Assembly: GCA_963544575.1 (NCBI GenBank)
Contig: CAUUFZ010000004.1
Location: forward strand, 1-64,000
DNA from: Nanosyncoccus sp963544575
Lineage (GTDB): Bacteria > Patescibacteriota > Saccharimonadia > Saccharimonadales > Saccharimonadaceae
Reading direction: 5' to 3'
Length of the DNA stretch: 64,000 nt
Below the pieces are notes generated by a model, which was not told the DNA's origin, made no database searches, and saw only the letters and a program-made list of their open reading frames with translations. The translations under genes were made by a program, and so were the position numbers. Shown piece after piece: positions 50,868-59,426 of the stretch; position 1 is the first letter of the stretch; every line of letters starts with the position of its first letter.

Positions 50868-51587
50868 ATGGAACTAAAATTTTTGGGCAGAGGCTCGGCG
50901 TTTAATGTGAAGGAGGGGAATACGGCAGCGTATTTCATTGATGATGATCAGTTATTCTTGATTGATTGTGGAGAAGATGTGTTTGCGAAACTGAAGCAAA
51001 AGAGTTTGCTTGGCAGAGTGAGGGCAGTAAACCTGATGATTACGCATACGCATTCAGACCACATCGGCAGTCTGGGTAGTTTGGTGCTTTATCTATATTT
51101 TGTATTGCATCGACCGCTGAAAATTATTTTGCCGGCGGACAACGATGGGTATGAAAAAACGATTGAGCAAATACTGCAGGGCTTTGGCTGTACGGAAGAA
51201 ATGTATGATTTGGTGCATGACACACAGTATGATGAAAAATTCAAATGTTTTTCAGGAGTACGTTATGTGAAAACTTGGCATTGTGCGGAGCTGATGAGTT
51301 TCGGTCTGATTTTTACCACAAAGGATGGTCTGGTATATTATTCGGGCGATACGAAGGAAATTAAGAACTTGCATTATCTTCTGAGTGAAGGTGTGCAGAT
51401 CGCGCGGGCTTATATCGATGTGACTTCTGTGAGGAATTCGAACGGGGCGCATTTGTTTGTGGGGAATCTCGCGATGGCGGTGCCGGAAGATTTGAGAAAG
51501 CGGATTTATTGTATGCACTTCAATGATGAAAACTGCATCCAGATGGCGCTAGGTTACGGATTTTCTGTAGTGGAATGTGAAGCGTAA
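50868..51587 (+). CDS. MBL-fold hydrolase (RNase Z-like)
   Basis: This 239-residue metallo-beta-lactamase-fold protein has the zinc signature THTHSDHIG, an Asp in YYSGDTKE and a distal HFND. The order resembles RNase Z and related phosphodiesterases, but the exosite arm is absent, so its RNA substrate is uncertain. An AAGGAGGGGG ribosome site is unusually strong. A terminator follows. Confidence 0.82.
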   Translation: MELKFLGRGSAFNVKEGNTAAYFIDDDQLFLIDCGEDVFAKLKQKSLLGRVRAVNLMITHTHSDHIGSLGSLVLYLYFVLHRPLKIILPADNDGYEKTIEQILQGFGCTEEMYDLVHDTQYDEKFKCFSGVRYVKTWHCAELMSFGLIFTTKDGLVYYSGDTKEIKNLHYLLSEGVQIARAYIDVTSVRNSNGAHLFVGNLAMAVPEDLRKRIYCMHFNDENCIQMALGYGFSVVECEA

Positions 51588-51593
51588 AGCTGG

Positions 51594-51619
51594 AAGGGAG
51601 CAGGAGGCTCCCTTTTTTT
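51594..51619 (+). terminator. Terminator of the MBL gene
   Basis: AAGGGAGC pairs with GCTCCCTT, followed by seven T. Confidence 0.8.
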
Positions 51620-51621
51620 AA

Positions 51622-51842
51622 TTTGGTGCGAGCACGGGAGAAAATCTCCCTCGACCTCACCCCAAATAAAACAAAAAATAATAATTATTAACTTGAGGAA
51701 TAGTGCGAGTAACCTTGCTTCGCAAGTTTTCTCGTACAGGCAATCAAAAAAATAAAGAACGTAAACGTTCTTATTTTTTTGATTTGGTGCGAGTGGAGGG
51801 AGAAAATCTCCCTCGGCCTCACCCCAAATAAAACAAAAAATA
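51622..51842 (-). repeat. Two 60-bp copies of a tRNA-Gly 3'-end/spacer unit
   Basis: Copies at 51622-51680 and 51783-51842 each start with TGGTGCGAG, the inverse of the tRNA-Gly CCA end, and continue with the same spacer (CTCACCCCAAATAAAAC). They match at all but a few positions. A terminator-like hairpin (51744-51782, arms with AAGAACGT/ACGTTCTT) lies between them. The true tRNA end is at 51872. Confidence 0.85.
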
Positions 51843-51871
51843 GAGAGCAAGCTCTCATTTTTTATTTTCTC

Positions 51872-51946
51872 TGGTGCGAGTGGAGGGAGTCGGACCCTCG
51901 TCTCTTCCTTGGGAAGGAAATATAATAGCCGTTATACGACACTCGC
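51872..51946 (-). tRNA. tRNA-Gly(CCC)
   Basis: On the minus strand the acceptor GCGAGTG pairs with CACTCGC. The anticodon loop TTCCCAA gives CCC (reads GGG). CCA is encoded. The T-loop is TCCGACT, with C where the pseudouridine-55 position is normally T. Confidence 0.9.
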
Positions 51947-52036
51947 GTAATTTCATTTTATCATAATTTGAGAGGGATTTTGGAAATTTCACAGTGGCTT
52001 CATAATTAAAATTTAAAATAAAAATATGGAGGAAAA

Positions 52037-53278
52037 ATGATTAAAAATGCGATAGCTTATGTTTTTCGAAAACGCACGCGTACGGCGTTGATATTTTTGA
52101 TTTTAACTTTAATCCTGGCGGTGATTTATGCCGGTTTTTCAATAATAAAAACTAGCGAAAAAATGGCGGGTGTGATAAATAGCGCGAATGATTTCGGCGT
52201 GAAAATTAGATCATTAAAATCTGAGACTTTTAATGTGGAAAGTTTCGAGTCGGTCGGTAAGGAGCTTGGAGCAGAGAAGATTTATCAATATGAAGGAGTG
52301 GCAGAACTAAAAAACGGTAAAGTGGTGGCGGGTGAACAAATGGTGATGCGAGAAGATTTACCGGGCTACTTAGGAAACGCGGTTATGCTTCAGGCGATAA
52401 GCAATGTGGAAAAAGACCCGTTATTTCGTAGTGAAGTATTTAAGTTGATTGAGGGGAAAAATATTGCGCGTGAGGAAATTGGAAAAGTTCTAGTGCATGA
52501 AACACTGGCGAAGAAGAACCAGTGGAAGGTCGGCGATAAGGTGAGTCTAAAAGTTTTAGGGGAAGAGAAAGAATTAGAACTTTTTATTCAAGGAATTTTT
52601 ACTGGGAAAAAGCAAGAAAAATACACCGGGATGTCTTCAGATTTTAGTGAGAATATGATGTTCACGGACTACACGACGATGGCGCAAATTTTTGGCAAGA
52701 AAAAACTGGTGACGAGTCTAAAAATATTGGTATATGATTCCGAAAAACTAGCGACGTTAAAGGCGGAAATGAATAAAAAAAGTGTTCAGCTAGGAGACTA
52801 TGAGATGATTGAAGAAGAAAATCAATTCTCGGGGATGGTGGAGTCTCTAGATGTGGTGAAACAGATGATTTCTGTGATGATTATGGCGGTGATCGGGGCG
52901 GGGGTGACTGTATTGTCCTTGGTACTAATTCTTTGGGTGCGGGAAAGGATGTATGAAATTGGGATATTACTGGCGATTGGGCGCAGCAAGATAAAAATTG
53001 TGGGACAATTTATCTTGGAGTTGGTTTTAGTTTCGCTACCGGCAATGATTTTGGCGGCGATATTAGGAAGAAGTTTTGTGGGATGGATTCTGGGTGCGGT
53101 TTTACAGAAAGAGGGCTTAGATAATTTAGATTTAAGTAGCTTTACGACTGGTGGGGGATTAGATATTTTTGCGATGAGCTATGGACTTCTGATTCTAATT
53201 ATCGTTCTAGCAGTGATAGCGGCGTCGTGGATGATTTTAACGAAAAAACCGAAAGAAATTTTAGCGAAAATAAGTTAG
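52037..53278 (+). CDS. FtsX-like ABC permease, Vex1-like
   Basis: The 413-residue protein opens with MIKNAIAYVFRKRTRTALIF, like pneumococcal Vex1. It has one N-terminal helix, an outer domain (about 50-270) and three C-terminal helices around the coupling segment RERMYEIGILLAIGRSK. It is the first gene of a permease-ATPase-permease-regulator-kinase locus. GGAGG precedes the ATG. The substrate is unknown; similar systems export or sense antimicrobial peptides. Confidence 0.85.
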   Translation: MIKNAIAYVFRKRTRTALIFLILTLILAVIYAGFSIIKTSEKMAGVINSANDFGVKIRSLKSETFNVESFESVGKELGAEKIYQYEGVAELKNGKVVAGEQMVMREDLPGYLGNAVMLQAISNVEKDPLFRSEVFKLIEGKNIAREEIGKVLVHETLAKKNQWKVGDKVSLKVLGEEKELELFIQGIFTGKKQEKYTGMSSDFSENMMFTDYTTMAQIFGKKKLVTSLKILVYDSEKLATLKAEMNKKSVQLGDYEMIEEENQFSGMVESLDVVKQMISVMIMAVIGAGVTVLSLVLILWVRERMYEIGILLAIGRSKIKIVGQFILELVLVSLPAMILAAILGRSFVGWILGAVLQKEGLDNLDLSSFTTGGGLDIFAMSYGLLILIIVLAVIAASWMILTKKPKEILAKIS

Positions 53279-53286
53279 GAGGAAAA

Positions 53287-53913
53287 ATGAGTGTACTAAA
53301 AATTAAAAATGTTTCATATGCTTACGAGGGAAATCGGGAGAATATTTTAGAAGGGGTGGATCAGAAATTTGAGCGAGGGAAATTTTATGCGATTATCGGA
53401 AAATCTGGAGCGGGAAAATCTACATTGCTTTCACTGCTCGCGGGATTAGATGAACCGAAGAGTGGCGAAATCTTGTTTGAAGATGAAAAGATTGGTAAAT
53501 ACGGTTACAGTTATCATCGCAAGAACCATATCACTCTGGTTTTTCAGAACTATAATTTGATTGATTATTTAACGCCGTTAGAAAATATTAGACTAGTGAA
53601 TCAGGAGGCGACGGATGAGATTTTAGTGAAGTTGGGGTTAGATAAAGATCAAATAAATCGAAACGTGATGAAGCTTTCGGGTGGACAGCAACAACGCGTG
53701 GCGATCGCGCGGGCGTTAGTTTCGGAGGCACCGATTATTTTGGCGGATGAACCGACGGGAAATTTGGATGAAAACACGGCGGAAGAAATTATTGAAGTTT
53801 TGAAAAAGTTGGCAAAGGAACGCAATAAATGTGTGATTGTGGTGACACATAGTAAGAACGTGGCGGATTCGGCGGATGTGGTCTTGGAATTAAAGGGAAG
53901 GAAATTGAGATAA
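53287..53913 (+). CDS. ABC transporter ATPase, Vex2-like
   Basis: The 208-residue ATPase has Walker A GKSGAGKST, Q-loop VFQNYNLIDYLTP, signature LSGGQQQRVAIARAL and Walker B IILADEPTGNLD. It belongs to the MacB/LolD family. The ATG at 53287 has GGAGG before it; an upstream in-frame start would lie within the permease gene. Its stop overlaps the next permease (TAATG). Confidence 0.9.
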   Translation: MSVLKIKNVSYAYEGNRENILEGVDQKFERGKFYAIIGKSGAGKSTLLSLLAGLDEPKSGEILFEDEKIGKYGYSYHRKNHITLVFQNYNLIDYLTPLENIRLVNQEATDEILVKLGLDKDQINRNVMKLSGGQQQRVAIARALVSEAPIILADEPTGNLDENTAEEIIEVLKKLAKERNKCVIVVTHSKNVADSADVVLELKGRKLR

Positions 53914-55286
53914 TGTTGAAAAATGCATTTTTATATGTGACACGTAAAAAGTTAAAAAGTTTGGTGATTTTTTCTGTGGTGCTAATAATGGCGGCACTAG
54001 GAATGATTAGCCTGGCGATTCAGGATGCGACAAGTAAGGCGGCTAAGGAGGCTTTTTCGGGAGTAACTAATAGTTTTTCAATGGAAATTAATCGCCAAGT
54101 AAATCAAGGTACGCCGCGGGGTGGTGGTAATGTGAAGGGAGCGGATATTAAAAAAATTTCTGAATCGCCGGAAATTGAATATACAGTGAAAAGAATTAAT
54201 AGCGTGGCGGATTTGGTAGATAAAGATATTATCGAGACACCAGAGACGTTACGCGGAAGGTCGGCGGAACGTGCAAAGAATTTTAAGCGCACGGTGATGC
54301 TAACCGGCGTGAATGATTCAGCTAGGGAAACTAAATTTGTTTCGGGGGCTTTTAAGTTAGTGTCGGGAGAACATCTGAAATCGAATGATAAATATCAAAT
54401 TTTGATGCACGAAGATTTGGCGAAGAAAAATAATTTGAAAGTGGGGGATAAAATAAAAATTAAATCAAATTTATTTGACGCGGATAACGAAAAAGCGGCA
54501 AACGAAACTGTAGAGGTGAAAATTAAGGGGTTATTTGCAGGGAAAAATACGGGGGGAGTGACAGCGGCACAAGAGCTGTATGAAAATACTTTAGTAACGG
54601 ACGTTTTGACGGCGGCGAAAGTTTATGGCAATGATGAAGATACGGCGGTTTATCAAGATGCAACATTTTTTGTGAATGGCGAGAAAAATCTTGACCAAGT
54701 GATGGCTGCGGTAAAAAAATTGGGTGTGAATTGGCGCGAGTATAATTTGATAAAAAGTGCCTCAAACTATCCAGCTTTGGAACAATCAATTTCGGGAATG
54801 TATGGAGTGGCTAACCAAATGTTTTTCGGCTCATTAATTTTTGCGGGAATAGTAGTGGCTCTAGTATTACTACTCTGGATGAATGCAAGAAAAAAGGAGA
54901 TTGCAATTTTACTGGCGTTAGGTTTGGAAAAGGGGCAGATTTTCGGACAGTTCGTGATGGAACTTTTGATGGTAAGCCTGCCGGCATTCGTAGGGGCTTA
55001 TTTCTTGGCAGGAAAATTTGCGAAAATAATGGGGAATGATATTTTAAAAAATGTCACAACTGGAGTAACAAAGCAAATGGCGAAACAGGCTGGGGCAACG
55101 CAGTTGGGTGGGGGCGCAGAAATGGAAGGTTTTACTAAAACTCTTTCGGCAATTGATGTACAGATGACGACTAATGCAGTGGTGATAACGGTGGTTTTCA
55201 TGTTGGCAATCATACTGGTTTCGCTTGGAATAATAAGTTATCGAAATTTAAAAAAGAATCCAAAGGAACTTTTGATAGAGCTTTAA
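53913..55286 (+). CDS. FtsX-like ABC permease, Vex3-like
   Basis: This second permease of the locus has 457 residues. It has the same plan as the first: an N-terminal helix, a large outer domain (about 50-295), then three helices with NARKKEIAILLALGLEKGQI as the coupling segment. The outer domain carries an internal N-x-G-G-V-T-A-A-Q-E-L-Y-E loop. The two permeases would form a heterodimer with the ATPase in between. Confidence 0.86.
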   Translation: MLKNAFLYVTRKKLKSLVIFSVVLIMAALGMISLAIQDATSKAAKEAFSGVTNSFSMEINRQVNQGTPRGGGNVKGADIKKISESPEIEYTVKRINSVADLVDKDIIETPETLRGRSAERAKNFKRTVMLTGVNDSARETKFVSGAFKLVSGEHLKSNDKYQILMHEDLAKKNNLKVGDKIKIKSNLFDADNEKAANETVEVKIKGLFAGKNTGGVTAAQELYENTLVTDVLTAAKVYGNDEDTAVYQDATFFVNGEKNLDQVMAAVKKLGVNWREYNLIKSASNYPALEQSISGMYGVANQMFFGSLIFAGIVVALVLLLWMNARKKEIAILLALGLEKGQIFGQFVMELLMVSLPAFVGAYFLAGKFAKIMGNDILKNVTTGVTKQMAKQAGATQLGGGAEMEGFTKTLSAIDVQMTTNAVVITVVFMLAIILVSLGIISYRNLKKNPKELLIEL

Positions 55287-55305
55287 ATTTGGTATATTTA
55301 GATTA

Positions 55306-55962
55306 ATGAAAATACTGATCGTAGAGGATGACCGAATGATTCGGGAAGGGGTGGTAGAATTTTTGCGGGAATTTAAATACGAGATGGTCGAGGCAGGCGA
55401 CGGGGTGGAGGCGCTGAAAAAATTTAATCACGAAATTAATTTGGTAATTTTAGATATTAAATTGCCATCGATGAGTGGACTGGAAGTTTTGCAGAAAATT
55501 CGTGAAAAAAGTCGAGTACCAGTTTTGATGATGACGGCATTTTCGGATGAAGAATCGCAGATCATGGCCTTTTCAAATTTGGCGGATGGTTTTATGGAAA
55601 AACCGTTTTCGTTACCGGTTTTAAAAGCGCGAGTGGAAGCATTATTGAAGAAGACTTTAGGTGAGGATCTAAGAGAATTTAGTTATCAAGAGACGAAGAT
55701 TGATTTTGTGAGTTTCCGAGCTGAGATAGCGGGACGACCGGTAGAAGTGAAACCGAAGGAACTGGAGATTTTAAAGTATTTGTTTTTGAATGAGGGGCGA
55801 GTTCTCAAGAGGGGGCAAATTATTGAAAATGTCTGGAAGGAAAGTGAAGAAATTCCGTTTGATCGGGTGATCGATGTTTATATTAAAGAACTAAGAAAAA
55901 AATTAAAACTGGATTGTATTTATACGGTGCGTGGGGTGGGGTATAAATTGGAGCGAGGATGA
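55306..55962 (+). CDS. OmpR-family response regulator
   Basis: The 218-residue protein has a receiver domain (phospho-acceptor Asp50 in VILDIKLP, with EDD at 7-9 and Thr/Lys at MTAF and EKPF) and a C-terminal winged helix with the trans-activation pattern DRVIDVYIKELRKKL. It should bind DNA upstream of the ABC genes and be driven by the adjacent kinase, whose ATG overlaps its stop (ATGA). Confidence 0.93.
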   Translation: MKILIVEDDRMIREGVVEFLREFKYEMVEAGDGVEALKKFNHEINLVILDIKLPSMSGLEVLQKIREKSRVPVLMMTAFSDEESQIMAFSNLADGFMEKPFSLPVLKARVEALLKKTLGEDLREFSYQETKIDFVSFRAEIAGRPVEVKPKELEILKYLFLNEGRVLKRGQIIENVWKESEEIPFDRVIDVYIKELRKKLKLDCIYTVRGVGYKLERG

Positions 55963-57098
55963 GAAGAATTTTCTGGAAGGGATTTTTCAGGGTCTTGATA
56001 CTACTACTTGGGGTAGTGACGATTATTCACGGTGGGGTATTTTTTATGCTTTCGAAATCATATTTGGAGGAAAAAACAAAAGAAATTAAGCAGACGGCTG
56101 CGGATGTGACGAAAAATTTGGCTGGAAAAAATCGTGAGTATGTGGAGCAAGCTTTGGATTTTTATTCTAGAAGTGGTGAGATTAAAGCTTACCTAAAAAC
56201 GCAGAATGCAGAGAACGAGATGAAAGTTTCGGAGCTACTACCAGTGGATCGGACGAGCGAAAATAATTCGGTGATTATTGAAGAAAAAAGCGTGAAGCTT
56301 AAAAACGAAGAAGAGGCTTTGGTGCAGTTTGTTTCGACGGCAAATTTAGAAAAAGATGCAATTGATTTGAACTTGAGGTTTTTACCGGTTACACTACTGG
56401 GGTCGGTAGTATTATCGCTGGCGGTGGCGGGGTTTTATGCGAGACAAGAAACTTTAAGGATGAAGCAGGTGAATTTTGAATTTTTGCGTGGGGCTTCGCA
56501 TGAATTGAAAACGCCTCTAACCAGCTTGAAGATTGTTTTAGAAAATATGCAATTTAAAGTAGGGAAATATAAGGATCGGGATTTTTATTTGGAAAAATGT
56601 GGAGAAATGGTGGATGAACTTGACGCGGGAATTCGAGAATTACTTTTGATGTCTAAAATGGATAGTTTCGAAAAATTTGAATGGATAAAAATCTCGGAGG
56701 TGGTCGAGGAGTCCTTGAGGCGAAATCAGATTATGATTGCGGAGAAAAATCTGCAAATGAGAATTGAAGTGGGGGAGCAAAAAATTTGGTTGAATCGGAT
56801 GGCTTTATTGATGGTGTTAGCGAATTTAATCGGGAACGCAGTGAAGTATGCGGAAGAAGGTGGTAAGATTTCAGTGCAGATGCGAGATGAAGCACTTGAA
56901 ATTAAAAATTCGTATAGAGCGGGCATTAATGAGCAGAGCGGAAGTGGTTTGGGGCTTTACATTGTCAAAAATTTATTGAAACGATATGGTTTGAAATATG
57001 AAATTTCTGACTTAGAAAAGAGTTTTAGTTTTAGAATTGATTTTGGAACGGTAAAAAAGAGAAAAAACTCTTGCGCAAACAGGGGAATCAAGTTATAA
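55959..57098 (+). CDS. Sensor histidine kinase
   Basis: The 379-residue kinase has two membrane helices (about 10-32 and 135-155) bounding a roughly 100-residue outer sensor. The H box is GASHELKTPLTSLK, the N box NLIGNAVKYAEEGG, and the G box reads GSGLGLYIVKNLL. The gene order permease-ATPase-permease-regulator-kinase is that of vex-vncRS. Its TAA is embedded in the TATAAT box of the next tRNA. Confidence 0.92.
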   Translation: MRRIFWKGFFRVLILLLGVVTIIHGGVFFMLSKSYLEEKTKEIKQTAADVTKNLAGKNREYVEQALDFYSRSGEIKAYLKTQNAENEMKVSELLPVDRTSENNSVIIEEKSVKLKNEEEALVQFVSTANLEKDAIDLNLRFLPVTLLGSVVLSLAVAGFYARQETLRMKQVNFEFLRGASHELKTPLTSLKIVLENMQFKVGKYKDRDFYLEKCGEMVDELDAGIRELLLMSKMDSFEKFEWIKISEVVEESLRRNQIMIAEKNLQMRIEVGEQKIWLNRMALLMVLANLIGNAVKYAEEGGKISVQMRDEALEIKNSYRAGINEQSGSGLGLYIVKNLLKRYGLKYEISDLEKSFSFRIDFGTVKKRKNSCANRGIKL

Positions 57099-57099
57099 T
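57094..57099 (+). promoter_or_regulatory. -10 box of tRNA-Asp, overlapping the kinase stop codon
   Basis: TATAAT includes the kinase stop codon TAA and lies ten bases before the tRNA. Confidence 0.6.
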
Positions 57100-57109
57100 A
57101 TCAAGTAGT

Positions 57110-57186
57110 GGATTCGTAGCTCAGTTGGTTAGAGCGCTGCCCTGTCACGGCAGAGGTCGCGAGTTCGAGTCTCGTCGGATCCGCCA
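57110..57186 (+). tRNA. tRNA-Asp(GTC)
   Basis: Acceptor GGATTCG/CGGATCC, anticodon loop CTGTCAC (GTC), discriminator G and encoded CCA. Confidence 0.96.
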
Positions 57187-57190
57187 GAAT

Positions 57191-57213
57191 AAAGCCCTTA
57201 GGGCTATTTTTTG
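57191..57213 (+). terminator. Terminator after tRNA-Asp
   Basis: AGCCC pairs with GGGCT around TTA and is followed by a T run. Confidence 0.75.
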
Positions 57214-57294
57214 TGGTTTGAAAAAATAGGGCTTGATGGAATTTAGGTGGTGGTGAGTTTTTAGATGTAGTTTGGTTTTTAAAATTGATTTAAC

Positions 57295-58047
57295 TTAGAG
57301 GATTTTTTCGACAATAAATTGGGTGGCGAGGGGTTTTAATTCCTGAAGTTTTTTCTCATCGTCGATAGTGTAGCAGAAAACTGGCGCTTTGGTCTTAAAT
57401 TTTTGAATAGCAGGGCGGTTTAACATAGTTTGATTAACGCTGAGAAAATCTGGTTTGACGATGCGCCAAATAAGAGGGTTGTTGACGAAAAAATCATATT
57501 TTTTGGCAAGGTCAGAATCGTCAGAAAGCAGGAGACCGGCGGGGATTTTGGGATGATGGTGTTTAATCCAGTAGATGATGCGTGGATCAAAACTTTGGAG
57601 ATAAATTTTCGGGTCACGATAACTTTTGAGATATTTTTCGAGCGCAGTGAGCACAGTTCTGCCATAGAGGGAAATATCAGAATGCTCGGTGGTTTTTAGC
57701 TCGATTAAGATGGGAACTTTGGCGTGAATTAAATCTAATACCTCGGAAAGTTCGGGGATAGTTTGATTAGTGGAAACACCATCGGAATTAATCAATGGAA
57801 GTTTTTTAAGAATATAAAGACCGGTATCTTCAAGATTGTAAGATTTTTTAGTCATCCGCAGAGTGTCGTGGTCGTGAAAAACTGCGAGCTGATGATCTTT
57901 GGTAAGATGAATATCCAGTTCGATGGCATAATTCGCGAGCAGGGCGCGCTTAAATGCGGAAAGAGAATTTTCGGGAAAATTCTTGGCGCCTTGATAAGTC
58001 CCGTGCATGCCGCGATGAGCGATGAGGTCCGAGATGAGGCTCTTCAT
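57295..58047 (-). CDS. Glycerophosphodiester phosphodiesterase
   Basis: This 250-residue enzyme has the GDPD motifs IAHRGMHG (catalytic His and Arg-Gly), PENSLSAFKRAL, and the ELDIHLTKDHQLAVFHD block with the metal ligands. It releases glycerol-3-phosphate from phospholipid breakdown products. The ATG at 58047 is preferred: a TATAAT box sits six bases before it and overlaps the upstream in-frame ATG at 58062, so the mRNA is leaderless. Confidence 0.88.
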   Translation of the reverse strand: MKSLISDLIAHRGMHGTYQGAKNFPENSLSAFKRALLANYAIELDIHLTKDHQLAVFHDHDTLRMTKKSYNLEDTGLYILKKLPLINSDGVSTNQTIPELSEVLDLIHAKVPILIELKTTEHSDISLYGRTVLTALEKYLKSYRDPKIYLQSFDPRIIYWIKHHHPKIPAGLLLSDDSDLAKKYDFFVNNPLIWRIVKPDFLSVNQTMLNRPAIQKFKTKAPVFCYTIDDEKKLQELKPLATQFIVEKIL

Positions 58048-58053
58048 AACCTC

Positions 58054-58084
58054 ATTATACATTAAAGAAAAAATAATGTATAAT
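58054..58084. promoter_or_regulatory. Divergent promoters for the GDPD gene and tRNA-Thr
   Basis: TATAAT on the minus strand (58054-58059) serves the leaderless GDPD gene. TATAAT on the plus strand (58079-58084) is eight bases before the tRNA. Confidence 0.6.
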
Positions 58085-58092
58085 GTCTCTAT

Positions 58093-58168
58093 GCCATTGT
58101 AGCTCAGTTGGTAGAGCAGCTCATTCGTAACGAGCAGGTCACAGGTTCGATCCCTGCCAATGGCTCCA
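58093..58168 (+). tRNA. tRNA-Thr(CGT)
   Basis: Acceptor GCCATTG/CAATGGC, anticodon loop TTCGTAA (CGT, reads ACG), encoded CCA. Confidence 0.93.
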
Positions 58169-58174
58169 TTTTTT

Positions 58175-58196
58175 ACTGGTGCGAGCCAGTTTTTTA
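58175..58196 (+). terminator. Terminator after tRNA-Thr
   Basis: ACTGG pairs with CCAGT around TGCGAG, followed by six T. Confidence 0.75.
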
Positions 58197-58263
58197 TTGA
58201 TAAAAATACGAATGCGCTGTCGATTTGATTAAATCTGTAAAAAATATAAGAGCGCTGATTTAA

Positions 58264-59199
58264 TTAAACCTGCGAAAGAAATTCAATGGCAGAGTTGGCG
58301 GCAATGGCGCCGTCGGAAGAGGCAGTGACGAGTTGGCGGAAATTTTTGGAACGACAGTCGCCGGCGGCAAAGAGGCCAGCAAGATTGGTAGCACATGAAT
58401 CATCGGTAATAATGAAACCAGATTGATCGAAGAGGAGCAGGCTTTTGAGATTGCTATCTTTGAAGATTTCAGTTAGAGAAGAGAGGCGACCGATTTCGAC
58501 GAAGAGGCTGGAAACGGGAAGGACCTGTTGATTTTTCAAGATGAGGGAATCGAGATGATTATCTTCGTTGACATGGCAGGCGAGAATTTCTTGATTATAG
58601 AGAATTTCGATATTGGCGGAATTTTGAATTTGTGAAACTAGGGCTTTTTCAGCGGTAAATTGATTGCGGCGATGAATGAGAAAAACTTTTTGCGCAATAT
58701 TAGAGAGATAAGAGGCGGCGAGAAGGGCGGAATTGCCACCACCGACGACAGCAACGGTTTGATTTTGATAAAAAGCGCCATCACAAGTGGCACAATAGGA
58801 AATGCCGTGGCCGATGAGCTCAAATTCATTGATGAGATTGAGGCGACGTGGGGTGGTGCCGGTAGCGAGAATCACGGATTTGGCGGTGTAGGTTTGATCG
58901 CCAGTGAGAGTGAAATGTGTGGTGGTTTTTTCAAGATGTTTAATCTTGTCGTAGGTGAGGGAAAGACTGAGGGATTTTAACTGTTGATAAATATGTTCGG
59001 AAAGTTCAGGGCCACTGACTTTGGCAAAACCAGGATAATTTTCGACGATGGGAGCTTCGAGGATTTGTCCGCCGTAGCCGGCATTTTCGAGTAGGAGGAC
59101 TTTTTGATGGTTGCGCAAAAGATAAAGTGCGGCAGTCATGCCAGCGATACCGGCGCCAATGATGGCGACGTCATAAAGTGAGGTGGAGTTTTCGTTCAT
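58264..59199 (-). CDS. trxB: Thioredoxin reductase
   Basis: The 311-residue flavoenzyme has the FAD-binding GAGIAGMTAALYL, the NADPH-binding GGGNSALLAA and the redox-active CATC in SYCATCDGAFY. It reduces thioredoxin with NADPH. The ATG at 59199 is chosen because TATAAT ends six bases before it (leaderless); an in-frame start at 59274 would lie upstream of the promoter. A short basic tail is absent. Confidence 0.92.
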   Translation of the reverse strand: MNENSTSLYDVAIIGAGIAGMTAALYLLRNHQKVLLLENAGYGGQILEAPIVENYPGFAKVSGPELSEHIYQQLKSLSLSLTYDKIKHLEKTTTHFTLTGDQTYTAKSVILATGTTPRRLNLINEFELIGHGISYCATCDGAFYQNQTVAVVGGGNSALLAASYLSNIAQKVFLIHRRNQFTAEKALVSQIQNSANIEILYNQEILACHVNEDNHLDSLILKNQQVLPVSSLFVEIGRLSSLTEIFKDSNLKSLLLFDQSGFIITDDSCATNLAGLFAAGDCRSKNFRQLVTASSDGAIAANSAIEFLSQV

Positions 59200-59220
59200 A
59201 AATATATTATAGCGTAAGCA

Positions 59221-59324
59221 GGAAAGAATGTCGCATGGAAAAGAATGTCGCATGCCTTTTTTCGGACCGCTCAAGGGCGCTTGCCCAAGCCTATGTCCTC
59301 AAAAAGGCAAGACGACATTCTTTA
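59221..59324. other. Structured non-coding element (long inverted repeat with inner hairpin)
   Basis: Arms at 59239-59261 and 59301-59323 are nearly exact inverse complements (AAAGAATGTCG and CGACATTCTTT at the base, GCCTTTTT and AAAAAGGC inside). The AAAGAATGTCGCATG sequence is also tandemly repeated once on the left. Inside is a GGGC/GCCC hairpin. It lies between trxB and the DUF285 locus and could be a bidirectional terminator, a small mobile repeat or an RNA. Confidence 0.7.
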
Positions 59325-59426
59325 TAGATCGATAGAATGATAAATAGCGCTTTTTTGTAAATCCAAAAACTATGAGACACCTTTAAATAGCATAAAACCA
59401 TAACGTTTATGTTAAAATAAATGCAT

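Noticed and set aside
51554..51850. 98-residue open frame on the minus strand near tRNA-Gly
   Set aside because: It is built from the tRNA-end repeats and terminator hairpins and lacks a start signal.
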